DNA from: Alicyclobacillaceae bacterium I2511
Lineage (GTDB): Bacteria; Bacillota; Bacilli; Alicyclobacillales; Alicyclobacillaceae
Reading direction: 5' to 3'
Assembly (NCBI GenBank): GCA_003584005.1
Contig: QXHL01000009.1
Location: 26,782 to 90,781 of the forward strand
Length of the DNA: 64,000 nucleotides
Below the pieces are notes generated by a model that saw only the letters and a program-made list of their open reading frames with translations, was not told where the DNA came from and ran no database searches. This document shows, piece after piece, positions 8,670 through 17,864 of this stretch. The translations under genes were made by a program, and so were the position numbers. Numbering within the stretch: position 1 is the first letter of the stretch; the number at the start of each line of letters is the position of its first letter.

Positions 8670-10094
8670 TTAGAGTTCTAATTGAGGTGGCAACTCTCTG
8701 AATCCCTTAGTTTTGATTGCTAAATAAATAATTCCAATAATGAGCCAGGTGGTGCCAACTTTCAAAGCGTTCTTATCTAAACTGCTAAATACCCACAAAA
8801 CAACGATTACGCCAAGTGCTGGAGCCAGTCCATATCGGATGAAACCCCATAGCCCAGCTGGTTTCCAATTTTCTGGTTCCCCTAGAGACATTGGTCCCAC
8901 GCCCTTTTTCTTTACATAATAGAGCCAAATCACGCCCAAATTTAGCGCTGCAAAACCGCCTAATGCCCCATAATTAATTAAATTTGTAATGCTTTCTACA
9001 GTTAAGGTGATTCCCAGGACGTATTCAATGACCACAATGAGAATGATATTCCAATGCGGGGTTTTCCATCGCTGATTGATTGCTGCAAAAATTGACTTTG
9101 GAATCAAATTGTCACGTCCCATACCATAAAGGAGACGGGCACCAGCAGCTGTTGCCACAACATTAAAAACTCCCATTGCTACCAAATAACCTGCCGTGTA
9201 GAAAGCAGCAAATCCTTGCCCGCCTGCTATTTTAGAAACTTGCATCAGAGCGGTGGCTAACCAATTCGCGTTGTTCACATATTGTTGCCAGTTTGGAATA
9301 ACCAACATACCAAGATAACCAGTCAAGACCATAGTGAACGCACCAATGAGAATTGACCCGTAAATTGCTCTGGGCACGTCACGTTTTGGATGGTTCGTTT
9401 CCTCTGCAAGTGTGGTAATTGCATCAAATCCGAGATAACTAAGTACACAAACAGAAGTTGCTGACATTAGTGCACTGAAACTACTGAAACGGAATGGTTC
9501 TATGCTTAAGAGAGTACCCGTCCCACCATGGCGAACAGCAACATAATATGCCCAGACACCGAAAGCCAGAAAAATCACGACTTCGCCTATGACCACCATC
9601 CAGAGACCCAACTTGGCCATTAATTCTACCCCAAAGAGATTTAGTAGTCCCATAGCTCCAGCAAAAATAAGCAACCATATGGCATATGGAATTTGGGGAT
9701 AAAATTGTTCAATATAGAGGGAGGCACTCATCGCCGTGACCGTCGGTATTAAGATATAGTCAAGAATAAGAACCCAACCTGCAAGAAACCCCACGTGCCG
9801 TTGGATGCCTCGCCCAACATAATTATAAATAGAACCTGCCAGTGGATAGTTTCTCACCATGACAGCATAGCTCATAGCGGTGAACATCATGGCAACTCCA
9901 GCTAAAGCATAGGGAAGTGCCACCGTACCTCCTGAAATTTGAAAAATAAATCCGAAGATAATTGCGGGTGCAATGGGAATCATGTAGTTAATCCCAAACG
10001 CGGTCAATTCCCATACATTTAATGATCGTTTCAGTTCTTGTTTGTATCCAAATTTTTCTAATTCCATTTCTTCTGCTGATTTACTTTCTGCCAT
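8670..10094 (-). CDS. APC-superfamily amino acid permease
   Basis: 474 residues with about twelve membrane segments and a hydrophilic N-terminus, as in APC-family amino acid/polyamine permeases. The first helix region carries the family's unwound glycine-containing segment (FGINYMIPIAPAIIFGFIF). The helix-6 region contains SYLGFDAITTLAEETNHPKR, the conserved GFDAI-TLAEE signature. It begins behind GAGGAGG. It lies downstream of the ATP-NAD-kinase-like gene (130-base gap) and upstream of UPF0340. It most likely imports the substrate of the GcvP-like pathway, though which amino acid or amine cannot be read from sequence. Confidence 0.9.
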   Translation of the reverse strand: MAESKSAEEMELEKFGYKQELKRSLNVWELTAFGINYMIPIAPAIIFGFIFQISGGTVALPYALAGVAMMFTAMSYAVMVRNYPLAGSIYNYVGRGIQRHVGFLAGWVLILDYILIPTVTAMSASLYIEQFYPQIPYAIWLLIFAGAMGLLNLFGVELMAKLGLWMVVIGEVVIFLAFGVWAYYVAVRHGGTGTLLSIEPFRFSSFSALMSATSVCVLSYLGFDAITTLAEETNHPKRDVPRAIYGSILIGAFTMVLTGYLGMLVIPNWQQYVNNANWLATALMQVSKIAGGQGFAAFYTAGYLVAMGVFNVVATAAGARLLYGMGRDNLIPKSIFAAINQRWKTPHWNIILIVVIEYVLGITLTVESITNLINYGALGGFAALNLGVIWLYYVKKKGVGPMSLGEPENWKPAGLWGFIRYGLAPALGVIVVLWVFSSLDKNALKVGTTWLIIGIIYLAIKTKGFRELPPQLEL

Positions 10095-10224
10095 GTGTAT
10101 CCTCCTCGTAGCCTAATTTACAATGTCTCGTTATTGTTGAAACAAAATTATTTCTCGTTATATAAAAAGTTTGAAAACTTTCACCTAAAAACGGTGAATA
10201 TTTGCACTATATAGTTTATGACAA

Positions 10225-11349
10225 TCAACTATCCACCCTGTAAATCATTTGTTCGTGATACCCGGTAGTGACTCGCACATACCCACTTAGTTTTTTGTTA
10301 GTCTCACTATCCCCCGTATCCACTAAAAAAGGATTCCCCTTTAGGGAAATGACTTTGTTTTTTGTTGCGATAATCATTATATTATCGACACCAATTTTCT
10401 TAATAACGCGTGGGCTGATCTGTTGATTTCCCCTACCAAAAATATACCCCTGACCGCCAATCACAGTGATTACAATTTTCGCTTTTTTATTCTCAAGTAA
10501 ATTTAACAACTGTGTCTCTGTCACGTCATTAGCCACCACCTGCTTATTACATAAAACATCAACCCCTAACAGTGTGTTTTGTACCCCTAACTTCTCTAAG
10601 ATGGTTCTAGTGGTGGTCCCTGGCCCAATAATGTACAGATAATCTACGTGTTCTTCCATTGCTTCAATGATATGTTCGGCAATACCACTCAGGGCTACTT
10701 CTTCTCCCACACCTCTGCCAGATTTCAAACTCTGAACATACCTCTTGTCATAAGGCACCTGGAGATACCCGTACAACTTAGCTGTAACACGTCCTTCTCT
10801 GAACCCATCTTCATCAATATCCATGACTTCCGCTTCATGCACGTCTATTCTATTCCCTTGAAGCACCAGTTTAACTAGTTCCCCAGCATTGTGTGGATTA
10901 GTTGCATAAACTGCAGAATGTATTTTCACTCCCGCTGGTATTCCTAGTGTGGGTAATTCACCTCCAATGGCATCATAAATATTTCGTGCTGTCCCATCTC
11001 CACCAGCAAACAGGAGAAGTTCTACTTTTAGATCAGCCATTTCGCGAGCAGCATGGATCGTATCCAGCGACGTAGTTTTGCCCTCTTCGATCGTTCCAAT
11101 TACCTGAGGCTCGAAACCCGCTTCTCGGGCTTCGTTTTCCCCCATCTCCCCAGGATAAGTGACAATTTCCACTTCATTTCGAAGTCCAGTAAGAACCTTC
11201 AGTGTTTCCGTTGTACGCAAAGGGGATTCTGGTTTAGCACCTAATTCTCTGGCCCTTTCAAGAATTTCAACACCATCGCTACCTTTGAGACCTACCCTTC
11301 CACCCATTCCCGCCACAGGGTTGACAATTAGACCCAGAGTTTTTTTCAT
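10225..11349 (-). CDS. ATP-NAD kinase family (COG3199, AcoX-like) protein
   Basis: 374 residues. The N-terminus LGLIVNPVAGMGGRVGLKG and the segment LLLFAGGDGTARNIYDA carry the GGDGT nucleotide-binding motif of the NAD kinase/diacylglycerol kinase superfamily. Length and the C-terminal TVIGGQGYIFGRGNQQISP segment match the COG3199 branch, which includes AcoX, rather than housekeeping NAD kinase. AcoX-type proteins often accompany catabolic operons without a proven role. It follows the GcvPB-like gene by 92 bases on the same strand, with a hairpin between, and so belongs to the same cluster. The ribosome binding site is weak. Confidence 0.85.
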   Translation of the reverse strand: MKKTLGLIVNPVAGMGGRVGLKGSDGVEILERARELGAKPESPLRTTETLKVLTGLRNEVEIVTYPGEMGENEAREAGFEPQVIGTIEEGKTTSLDTIHAAREMADLKVELLLFAGGDGTARNIYDAIGGELPTLGIPAGVKIHSAVYATNPHNAGELVKLVLQGNRIDVHEAEVMDIDEDGFREGRVTAKLYGYLQVPYDKRYVQSLKSGRGVGEEVALSGIAEHIIEAMEEHVDYLYIIGPGTTTRTILEKLGVQNTLLGVDVLCNKQVVANDVTETQLLNLLENKKAKIVITVIGGQGYIFGRGNQQISPRVIKKIGVDNIMIIATKNKVISLKGNPFLVDTGDSETNKKLSGYVRVTTGYHEQMIYRVDS

Positions 11350-11392
11350 CTGCTATGCACCACTCGTTTCCAGCCTAATTCATCGTTTGCCT

Positions 11393-11427
11393 ATGTTTCC
11401 CGCACCCAGATGAGATACGGGAAACAT
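11393..11427 (-). other. intercistronic hairpin between GcvPB-like and kinase-like genes
   Basis: ATGTTTCCCG and CGGGAAACAT form a perfect 10-bp stem with a 15-base loop just past the GcvPB-like stop. No T-run follows on the minus strand, so it is more likely an mRNA-stabilising or partial-attenuation structure than a full terminator. Confidence 0.5.
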
Positions 11428-11441
11428 GTCGCACCGATTCA

Positions 11442-13004
11442 CTATTTCAGATGTTTGATCTTTTTTTCATAGGCCCTCCAAGTAAGCGCCCATTTGTCCG
11501 GATCGTCCAATGCGGCTTCATCATTCCGCCGATGAGAAGCACTCTTATGGGGAGCTTCTTTGACAAGCTCAGGAGTCTCATATGCTTCCTTAGAAATCTG
11601 CTTGACAACGGCGGCATACTCATCAATATCATCTACTGAATAGGTTTCACAAGGTTCAAGAGTCATTGGCTCTGGAATGACCCATGGGTGATGACTGGTC
11701 CAATAGTGTTCTATCCCATAATCAGCGATGCGCCGATTGACATCATCAGTCCCTACACCTGTGTCTTCCTTAAGCTGCTCCCACGTGTAGCGAACCTGTT
11801 CTTGTCTACGCAGCCCATTATCAGGAAAACAGTAGTTTAATCCAGGAGTGCCCTCTAACTGTTTCATCAAATAGTTATTATTGATCACGGAGATATCCGC
11901 AGTTTCCCTTAAGCCCTCCGCCCCCATCATGATCGTCCAAGCGTAAGCCCTCAATATTACGCCAGCAGTCCCCATAAATTCTCTAACCTTACCAATGCTG
12001 TCTGGATGATCAAAGTTTAAAAAATACTTCTTCCCGTCATACTCCACCGAAGGTGAAGGCAAGTACTTAGCCAAATTTTCTGTACAACAAAAGGCGCCGT
12101 TAGCAGGGCCTGAAGAGCCATGAGGGGCACCAAAAGTCTTATGCACATTGAAATGACACATGTCAAATCCCGTTTCACGCGCCCTTGTAACACCGAGAAA
12201 GGCGTTAGCATTGGCCTGATCATAGAAACACAAACCGCCAACATCATGCACAAGTTTAACAAACTGATCCACTTGTGGATTATAAAGACCTATGTCTTCG
12301 GGGTTTGTCATGAAAATGGCCGCTGTATGATGAGATACTGCTTTCTTCAAAGCCTCAATGTCTGGAAGCCCCTGCTCATCAGGATACAACGTAATCACTT
12401 TAAAACCTGCCGTACTCGGTGCAGCTGCATCACAAGGGTGAGAGAAAATCGTTGTTATAACTTCGTTTCGCTCTTCTAACTTACCCCGTTCTGCCCAATA
12501 GGCCCTAACCAAGGAAGCTGCAGTATACACCGCGTGGTTCCCACCGCCAGGTTGGAAGGTGACCTTGTCCATCCCTGAAACTTCCTTAATGATTTGTTCA
12601 AATTTATAATAAATCTCCAAAATCCCTTGAACGGTATCTTCATCCTGACCTGGATGTAACTCCGAGAAACGCGGGTCTGCTACTAACACTTCGTTAACAC
12701 GAGGATTATACTTCATAGTGCAAGTTCCTTCGCTGATATCGTTTGTAATGTTTGAACCAAGGGTTTCCTGTGACAGATGTAAATAATGTGCTAATACATG
12801 TTTTTGTGATAGCTCAGGAAGCCTTGGCAAATCCTTACGTTGCATAACCGTCGGCAAGACATTTAGGGGATTTTTGATTCTCTCTTTTATTTCTTTGCCT
12901 GGATCAGGAACCAATATTCCCCTTGATCCTGGGATCGACATTTCATATATAATAGGTTCATCCCAATGAGCTTGTTGGAAATTTTTTCGTACCTTGGCAA
13001 CCAT
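11442..13004 (-). CDS. divergent glycine dehydrogenase subunit 2-like PLP enzyme (GcvPB paralogue)
   Basis: 520 residues, a fold-type I PLP enzyme aligning end to end with the beta half of the glycine-cleavage P-protein. The PLP lysine is K289 in FNVHKTFGAPHG, and EGTCTMKYNP at residues 92-101 is the family's SCTMKYNP. Several canonical loops are changed: HGGGGPGxGP is HGSSGPANGAF, the SAHGTNPATA-type segment is SHPCDAAAPSTAG, YDGANLNA is YDQANANA, and the C-terminal MHEF-type motif is absent. It should bind PLP and decarboxylate or otherwise activate an amino acid, but glycine as substrate is doubtful. It is the second gene of a unit with the GcvPA-like gene, 44 bases apart. Confidence 0.85.
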   Translation of the reverse strand: MVAKVRKNFQQAHWDEPIIYEMSIPGSRGILVPDPGKEIKERIKNPLNVLPTVMQRKDLPRLPELSQKHVLAHYLHLSQETLGSNITNDISEGTCTMKYNPRVNEVLVADPRFSELHPGQDEDTVQGILEIYYKFEQIIKEVSGMDKVTFQPGGGNHAVYTAASLVRAYWAERGKLEERNEVITTIFSHPCDAAAPSTAGFKVITLYPDEQGLPDIEALKKAVSHHTAAIFMTNPEDIGLYNPQVDQFVKLVHDVGGLCFYDQANANAFLGVTRARETGFDMCHFNVHKTFGAPHGSSGPANGAFCCTENLAKYLPSPSVEYDGKKYFLNFDHPDSIGKVREFMGTAGVILRAYAWTIMMGAEGLRETADISVINNNYLMKQLEGTPGLNYCFPDNGLRRQEQVRYTWEQLKEDTGVGTDDVNRRIADYGIEHYWTSHHPWVIPEPMTLEPCETYSVDDIDEYAAVVKQISKEAYETPELVKEAPHKSASHRRNDEAALDDPDKWALTWRAYEKKIKHLK

Positions 13005-13048
13005 ACGGCGCCCTCCTTACCTAAATTTACGTTATGTTCCCTTAAAAA

Positions 13049-14440
13049 CTAATTGTTAATTACTTTATCTAAGGCTACAGCCAGTCTTTTGATATCATCT
13101 TTTGTATGAATTTCGGTAATACAAAAAAGAGAACTATTCCCGTATACCGGGAATTCACAGCTGATATCTTTTCCCCCAAAAATATTCTGCGCCAGCAGGT
13201 CTCGATTGATCTCAGTGACCGTCTTCCCTGCATCGTCAAAATTCACAATGAACTCTTTAAAACATGGCGACTTAATTAATGGAACTTTAACACCCTTAAT
13301 CTCAGAGAGTATTTCCATGGCATACTGAGAGCGTTGCATGATCCCTATGCCGAGATCTCTCATCCCTTGAGGGCCCATAAGCGCCATGTAAACTCCTGCT
13401 GCGATGCCATATAGAGCCGTAGTTGTGCCAATAAAATCTTTACCATTTTCTCTGGAAGCATAAGACGTTCTTTCATAATAAACTTCACCAAAACCATATT
13501 CGCCCTCTTGTATAGTTGTGGTGATTCCAAACATCAGAGAAGGATATTCGGCAACATATTTTTTCTCGTCCCTGGTAGCAATAAAGCCTGAGAGTCCCCC
13601 CCCCCATTGCATATGAATACCAAGTGGCTGCAATTCACCACACACAATATCAGCACCATACTGAGCAGGAGGTGTCAGAACTCCTAAAGAAGTAGGATCG
13701 ACACCAACAATGACCTCAGCACCTATGTCATGTACAATTTTGGAAATCAGTTCACCCTGGATTTCCACGAAGCCAAGATAGGATGGATTCTCGAAATACA
13801 CTGCGGACACATCTTCAGACACTTTATTTTTGAGATCATTAAGATCTACCAATCCTGTTTCAGAATCATACTTAAGTAATTCCACCGTAAGATCGGGCTT
13901 ACAGTAATTGTCGACCACTGCCAACCGGCCTGGACTGATTGTCCCTACTAAAAGCACCTTTCTTCGTCCATTTATTCTAGCAGCCATCCGACAGGAGATA
14001 GCAATTGCGTTTGCCCAATCATAAGTAGGGGTATTCACCACATCCATATCTACAAGTTCACCAATCATGCTCGCTGTTTCGAACAACGCCTGGAACTTTC
14101 CGTGATCTGCAAAAGAGTCTCCCACATAAGCAGTCAAAAATTCATCTCGTCCCGCAATGGTATCCACCACTGCGGGTATATAGTGTTGCCAAGTACCCCC
14201 GCCCAGAAAGTTAAGATAATCGCTACAGGACTTGTTTTTGGACAGGAGTCCTTCCACATGTCTTTTCAACTCATACTCAGACAAATAGGGTCCGGGAATA
14301 TTCATTTTCCCCTTAAATCTTAGATGCTCTGGAATTTCTTTAAAAATATCTTCAGAACTTTCAATACCTATTTTTTTCAATAAACGTTCCTTTATTTCGG
14401 GTACTGAATTAGCAATGTATGGATATACTATTTTGCTCAT
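13049..14440 (-). CDS. divergent glycine dehydrogenase subunit 1-like protein (GcvPA paralogue)
   Basis: About 463 residues, starting at the ATG 8 bases after GGAGG rather than the in-frame ATG that overlaps that site. It matches the alpha half of split glycine-cleavage P-protein: FLGGGTWQHYIPAVVD at 78-93 (usual form FLGxGxxxHYxPxVV) and the VDPTSLGVLTPPAQYGADIV region. The glycine-binding loop, normally YTPYQPExSQG, is YVGDSFADHGK at residues 105-115, and NSSMYDGATA is NTPTYDWANA. No gcvH, gcvT or lpd lies in the window. The pair is therefore probably a P-protein-like enzyme for another amino acid or acceptor. A palindrome lies upstream at 14578-14600. Confidence 0.85.
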   Translation of the reverse strand: MSKIVYPYIANSVPEIKERLLKKIGIESSEDIFKEIPEHLRFKGKMNIPGPYLSEYELKRHVEGLLSKNKSCSDYLNFLGGGTWQHYIPAVVDTIAGRDEFLTAYVGDSFADHGKFQALFETASMIGELVDMDVVNTPTYDWANAIAISCRMAARINGRRKVLLVGTISPGRLAVVDNYCKPDLTVELLKYDSETGLVDLNDLKNKVSEDVSAVYFENPSYLGFVEIQGELISKIVHDIGAEVIVGVDPTSLGVLTPPAQYGADIVCGELQPLGIHMQWGGGLSGFIATRDEKKYVAEYPSLMFGITTTIQEGEYGFGEVYYERTSYASRENGKDFIGTTTALYGIAAGVYMALMGPQGMRDLGIGIMQRSQYAMEILSEIKGVKVPLIKSPCFKEFIVNFDDAGKTVTEINRDLLAQNIFGGKDISCEFPVYGNSSLFCITEIHTKDDIKRLAVALDKVINN

Positions 14441-14455
14441 TCTTTGTACCTCCAT

Positions 14456-15170
14456 TTACTTTTTTTAAAGATCCGTATTTATGCTTTCTCCATCTATTAA
14501 CAACGGAAAATTAGTGCTTACTCTGCATTTCAAGACTTTCAACATTAAATAAAGGTCATTTTTTTTAAAAGCATTATACAATTTACCCATAATAAATTGT
14601 CTACTGCCCATCCCTGTCAATTGTAATCATTAATACTTTAAATAATCGAAATATAGATCACCCCCTAATAATGATTAGGAGCAGGTCATAACCATAGAAC
14701 ATGTTCTTGTTAACGTTCTAGTTAGCATTATTATACTTCTTATATATAAATGCAATCAATGTGAACTATCAGAAATTTACTTGTAGAAGATGCTACTACA
14801 TTATTTTGATTCCGTGAAATGAAGGATAATGAATAGTAAAATATGTGAAGTCGGTAAAAAAAGCGGCGCTCGTCTGTAGATCGAACACCGACTCTGCATA
14901 TTTTGCTTGGACTGGACCGCGTTCGTCAGTCGCTATGGGGAATCAATCTTCGCCAATCTTCGCGAAAAGGTGTCTTAAGAAGGACTTTTTGGGAAAGCCC
15001 TGGAATAGTATGGGCTCAGATACCGCTTCTGCGCGGTCTATGCGCATACCTTCCCTATCCCCATTTCACGGGTCGATCATCCAACGCTGTGCACTTTTGG
15101 AGATAAGAGTCGCCCACATCAGGTGCCCCATCCCGTAACTGGGACACGCCGAGAAACACTTGCCTATAAA
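14456..15170. other. A/T-rich upstream region of the GcvPA-like gene, then unrecognised sequence
   Basis: The first ~380 bases are A/T-rich and presumably hold the promoter of the GcvPA/PB cluster; minus-strand TTGACA and TATAAT-like words occur but with poor spacing. From about 14840 to 15140 composition changes and broken frames appear on both strands without recognisable similarity. This may be old mobile DNA joining the IS91 remnant at 15.2 kb. Confidence 0.4.
14578..14600. promoter_or_regulatory. operator-like inverted repeat upstream of the GcvPA-like gene
   Basis: ACAATTTA and TAAATTGT are perfect 8-bp arms separated by 7 bases, ending about 140 bases upstream of the start. A TATAAT word overlaps its downstream edge on the minus strand, so a protein bound here could block a promoter. 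Confidence 0.4.
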
Positions 15171-15174
15171 CTAG

Positions 15175-15579
15175 CGAAACAGTTCAACCGCAGTCAGTTT
15201 TAAACTAGTATTCATTTGCTCCTTATCAATGCCCGGCAAATAAACAGCTTCGTCTTTTTGTTTCGAGGACTGAGCACTCCGTAATGCCGGATTCTCGTAA
15301 ACCCCTTGGGCAAAACATGCACTAAGAATCTGCGGATATACTCGTCGCGTAAATGTTAGAGGATCCATGAAACTCAATTGTTGTGCGAGAGCACCTTGAC
15401 AGGGAAGAAGAATTTCTTACGGGAATTGCGTCATTGTCAATAGAGAGTTAGCCCGACTCCCGGAATAATACAGTGCAGGTGCGGGTGGAGCATGTGGTTC
15501 TTTCCCATGTATGAAGGACGGCGTTAAAACCTCTCTGCGCCCCCAAATAGGTATGGTCCGCCGCTAACTCTGTTAAGGT
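15175..15579 (-). pseudogene. IS91-family transposase fragment
   Basis: Pieces in different minus-strand frames match the Y2 transposase of IS91-type elements. The segment LTELAADHTYLGAQRGFNAVLHTW runs into a second frame reading NHMLHPHLHCIIPGVGL, which is the conserved HPHxHCxxPGGG region containing the metal-binding histidines. Farther on a third frame gives KKFFFPVKVLS, matching the family's FFxPVKVLS segment, followed by stops. No frame is intact. Its 5' end is fused directly to the end of the IS110 remnant, so one element inserted into or recombined with the other. Confidence 0.75.
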
Positions 15580-16628
15580 TCCCGAGGTGTAGTTGGCCAC
15601 ACCGGAATCTTCCCCTCGAGATATCATTTTAAAATATTTGCGATGCAATCGATCTTGCGCCTTCCAAGCGATCATCTGTGCTTGTGGGTTCTGCCCCTCT
15701 TGCCGTTTACGCAATGCTCCTTTGAAAGCAGGCTTGTAGCGATAGCTCCAAGCCGATTCAACTACCGCGAAAAGCAAATGCGTGTTGCCTGTCTTAGTAA
15801 TCCCGCCTTGCCAGCGACTACTGCCACTGGATTATTCCCGTGGAACGAGCCCCGCATAAGCCATGAGCTGTTTGGGACTTCGGAATCGAGAAAATTTCCC
15901 GACTTCTGCGACGAGTGTAACCGTCGTAACTTCGGCTACGCCGCGCAACGTCTGCAAAGCTTGAATTACCGGTGCATGCGAGCTTTCTGTCGCCTGTGTA
16001 TGCATTTCTTGTTCCAATTGCTTGATTCGCTCTTCGATTTCGTCGATTTGATGCCAGTATTCTTAAAAAGCAATCTGCTACGCACGATGCTCCCACTTCA
16101 GCGTGTTCAGCCAATGTTGGTGTTTGGTACACCAATTACGTACACCTGATGGCGCACATAGACCATTGCGTAACAAGAACTTCGATAGTCTGTGCCGGGC
16201 CCGTAACAGATCTTTCTTGGCATCTTGTCTGGCCCGCACCAAATCTCGCAGGGCTTCGTCGTCTTCCCCAGGAACCCACACCGTGGTAAGTTCGCCTGAA
16301 CGCAAGAGTTGTGCCAGTCGCAAGGCATCACGTCGATCCGTCTTGACGCGATCCCCTTGTCGTTTCGGAATCAGAGACGGCGCAATCACCATACAAGAGA
16401 TACCCATCTCTTTCAGTTGGCGATAGATCCCGTATCCGGTTGGACCCGCCTCATAGCAAACCTCCAGATCTGCGTTGTTCCCGATTTTCTTCATCAATTT
16501 GCGAATCGCTTCCGGTGTATTTTCAATGTTGCCCAGTGACCGGGGGCTCCTCGACCCGGATCCGCCACCGCAACTGCAATCATCTCCTTGGATACGTCTA
16601 ATCCAACATATTTTGTGGTATTCAGCAT
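15580..16628 (-). pseudogene. IS110-family transposase, disrupted
   Basis: Minus-strand pieces reassemble into a DEDD/serine transposase of the IS110 family. The start MLNTTKYVGLDVSKEMIAVA (ATG at 16628) carries the first catalytic aspartate. After a frameshift, ADLEVCYEAGPTGYGIYRQL and KRQGDRVKTDRRDALRLAQL supply the glutamate and the DRRDA pair. Later pieces in other frames give QTLRGVAEVTTVTLVAEVG, the C-terminal transposase_20 domain, and SYRYKPAFKGALRKRQEGQN near the end. At least three frameshifts and stops make it non-functional. IS110 elements lack inverted repeats, so the exact ends cannot be set. Confidence 0.85.
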
Positions 16629-16727
16629 AGTATCAGCTCCTTTCGTATTGTGGCTCTGTACTGGTTTTCATATCTCCAGTGTAACCCACGTGACTACGAC
16701 TTAAGGAGCCGGCCTCGTTCATTATGA

Positions 16728-17381
16728 CTAGTCTTGTTTGACCTCTCGGGCCTCAGCAACTTTTTTCTTTAGTTCTCTCCCTAGTTCGACCCCTGCATGA
16801 AAGTCCTTTAGTATAAGTTGGGTTAGCATGCTCCCAACACCAACAGCCACAGCACCAGCAGAAATCCATTCAGTCACGTTTGCTACACTAACGCCGCCAG
16901 TCGGCATGAATTGAGCATATGGAAATGGACCTCTGATAGACTTTATAAATCTCGGTCCTAAGAGCTCACCGGGGAATATTTTAACTACCTGGGTCCCACA
17001 CTCTAAGCACTCTTTTATTTCCTTAACCGTCATAGCTCCAGGCAAGTATGGGACAGCATAACGATTACACAGATTTGCCGTACCCACATCTAAGCATGGA
17101 GCTACAATAAATTGAGCCCCTGAGAGAATTGCTACACGTGCGGTTTCACTGTCAAGAACCGTACCAGCTCCAACTATAACTTTTCTCCCAAACATGTCGG
17201 TAAGTCGCCTTAATATATCATGAGCATTGGGCACGGTAAAAGTAATTTCAATAGCATGGATACCTGCCTCCATACAGCCTTGCACTATTGACAACGTTTC
17301 TTCTTCACTTGACGCTCTTACAACAGCAACAATTCCCTCTTGGCACAACTTATCAATCACTGATCCCACCGGCTTTTTCAC
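16728..17381 (-). CDS. eda: KDPG / 4-hydroxy-2-oxoglutarate aldolase family
   Basis: 217 residues of class I aldolase with the compact TIM barrel of Eda. IEITFTVPNA (catalytic glutamate), VGAGTVLDSE, VVKIFPGELLGPRFIKSI (Schiff-base lysine in VKIFP) and FMPTGGVSVANVTEWI are all present. It cleaves 2-keto-3-deoxy-6-phosphogluconate to pyruvate and glyceraldehyde 3-phosphate, or 4-hydroxy-2-oxoglutarate to pyruvate and glyoxylate. There is no sugar dehydratase or KDG kinase nearby, and it sits downstream of an amino-acid-type cluster, so the hydroxy-oxoglutarate reaction deserves weight. The start is GTG, with a poor ribosome binding site. Confidence 0.9.
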   Translation of the reverse strand: MKKPVGSVIDKLCQEGIVAVVRASSEEETLSIVQGCMEAGIHAIEITFTVPNAHDILRRLTDMFGRKVIVGAGTVLDSETARVAILSGAQFIVAPCLDVGTANLCNRYAVPYLPGAMTVKEIKECLECGTQVVKIFPGELLGPRFIKSIRGPFPYAQFMPTGGVSVANVTEWISAGAVAVGVGSMLTQLILKDFHAGVELGRELKKKVAEAREVKQD

Positions 17382-17419
17382 TCCAATTTATTTGATTTTT
17401 AACTATTAAATTGAATTAT

Positions 17420-17570
17420 GTTAGGCTATGAATTACAAAACCCGCACCAGCCTCGAACAATTCATTTGGTGCAAACGAAGTGGCCATCTTACAAACACTC
17501 TTGCCAGCTGTCGTGCCTACGATTGAAGATGGAGTATCGTCAATTATCAAACATTTTTCGACCAACACCC
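17420..17570 (-). pseudogene. fragment of a HAD-superfamily phosphatase
   Basis: A minus-strand frame reads LVEKCLIIDDTPSSIVGTTA, then continues to ELFEAGAGFVIHSL before a stop. This is the HAD motif-III/IV region (VEDSPxGVxAAxAAG ... AGAxxVI) of beta-phosphoglucomutase-like phosphatases. The upstream 300 bases have no open frame for the rest of the enzyme, so only the last ~45 residues survive. It may be the relic of a phosphatase once encoded between ridA and the aldolase. Confidence 0.6.
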
Positions 17571-17864
17571 TAGTTTCCTATCTGTATTTTAATATTCAAA
17601 TATTTTTCCTTATCTAACCCTTCGTCCCAAGCACTTACAACCGTCTCAAAGCAATTATCAACATCAAACAATCCCAAAATGAGGTTTTTATAAGGTAAGC
17701 AGACGTTTTGTTAATGGGACCCCACCTGAGCCTATTCGACTCAGATGAGGTTTCTGTATTCATCGACAAATTTTTGCTAAGCGCGTTCTCTCCGACACAG
17801 GTACATAGAATATCCTCTGACAATAACATAAATAATCCAAGTCTAAACAACACCCGATGAACTT

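Noticed and set aside
14460..14830. Possible glycine riboswitch before the GcvPA-like gene
   Set aside because: No tandem aptamer core is recognisable in the A/T-rich upstream sequence; only a simple palindrome is present.
14845..15138. 97-residue plus-strand frame in the gap before the IS91 remnant
   Set aside because: No start signal or family similarity; the minus strand also gives broken pieces, so it is reported only as unassigned sequence.
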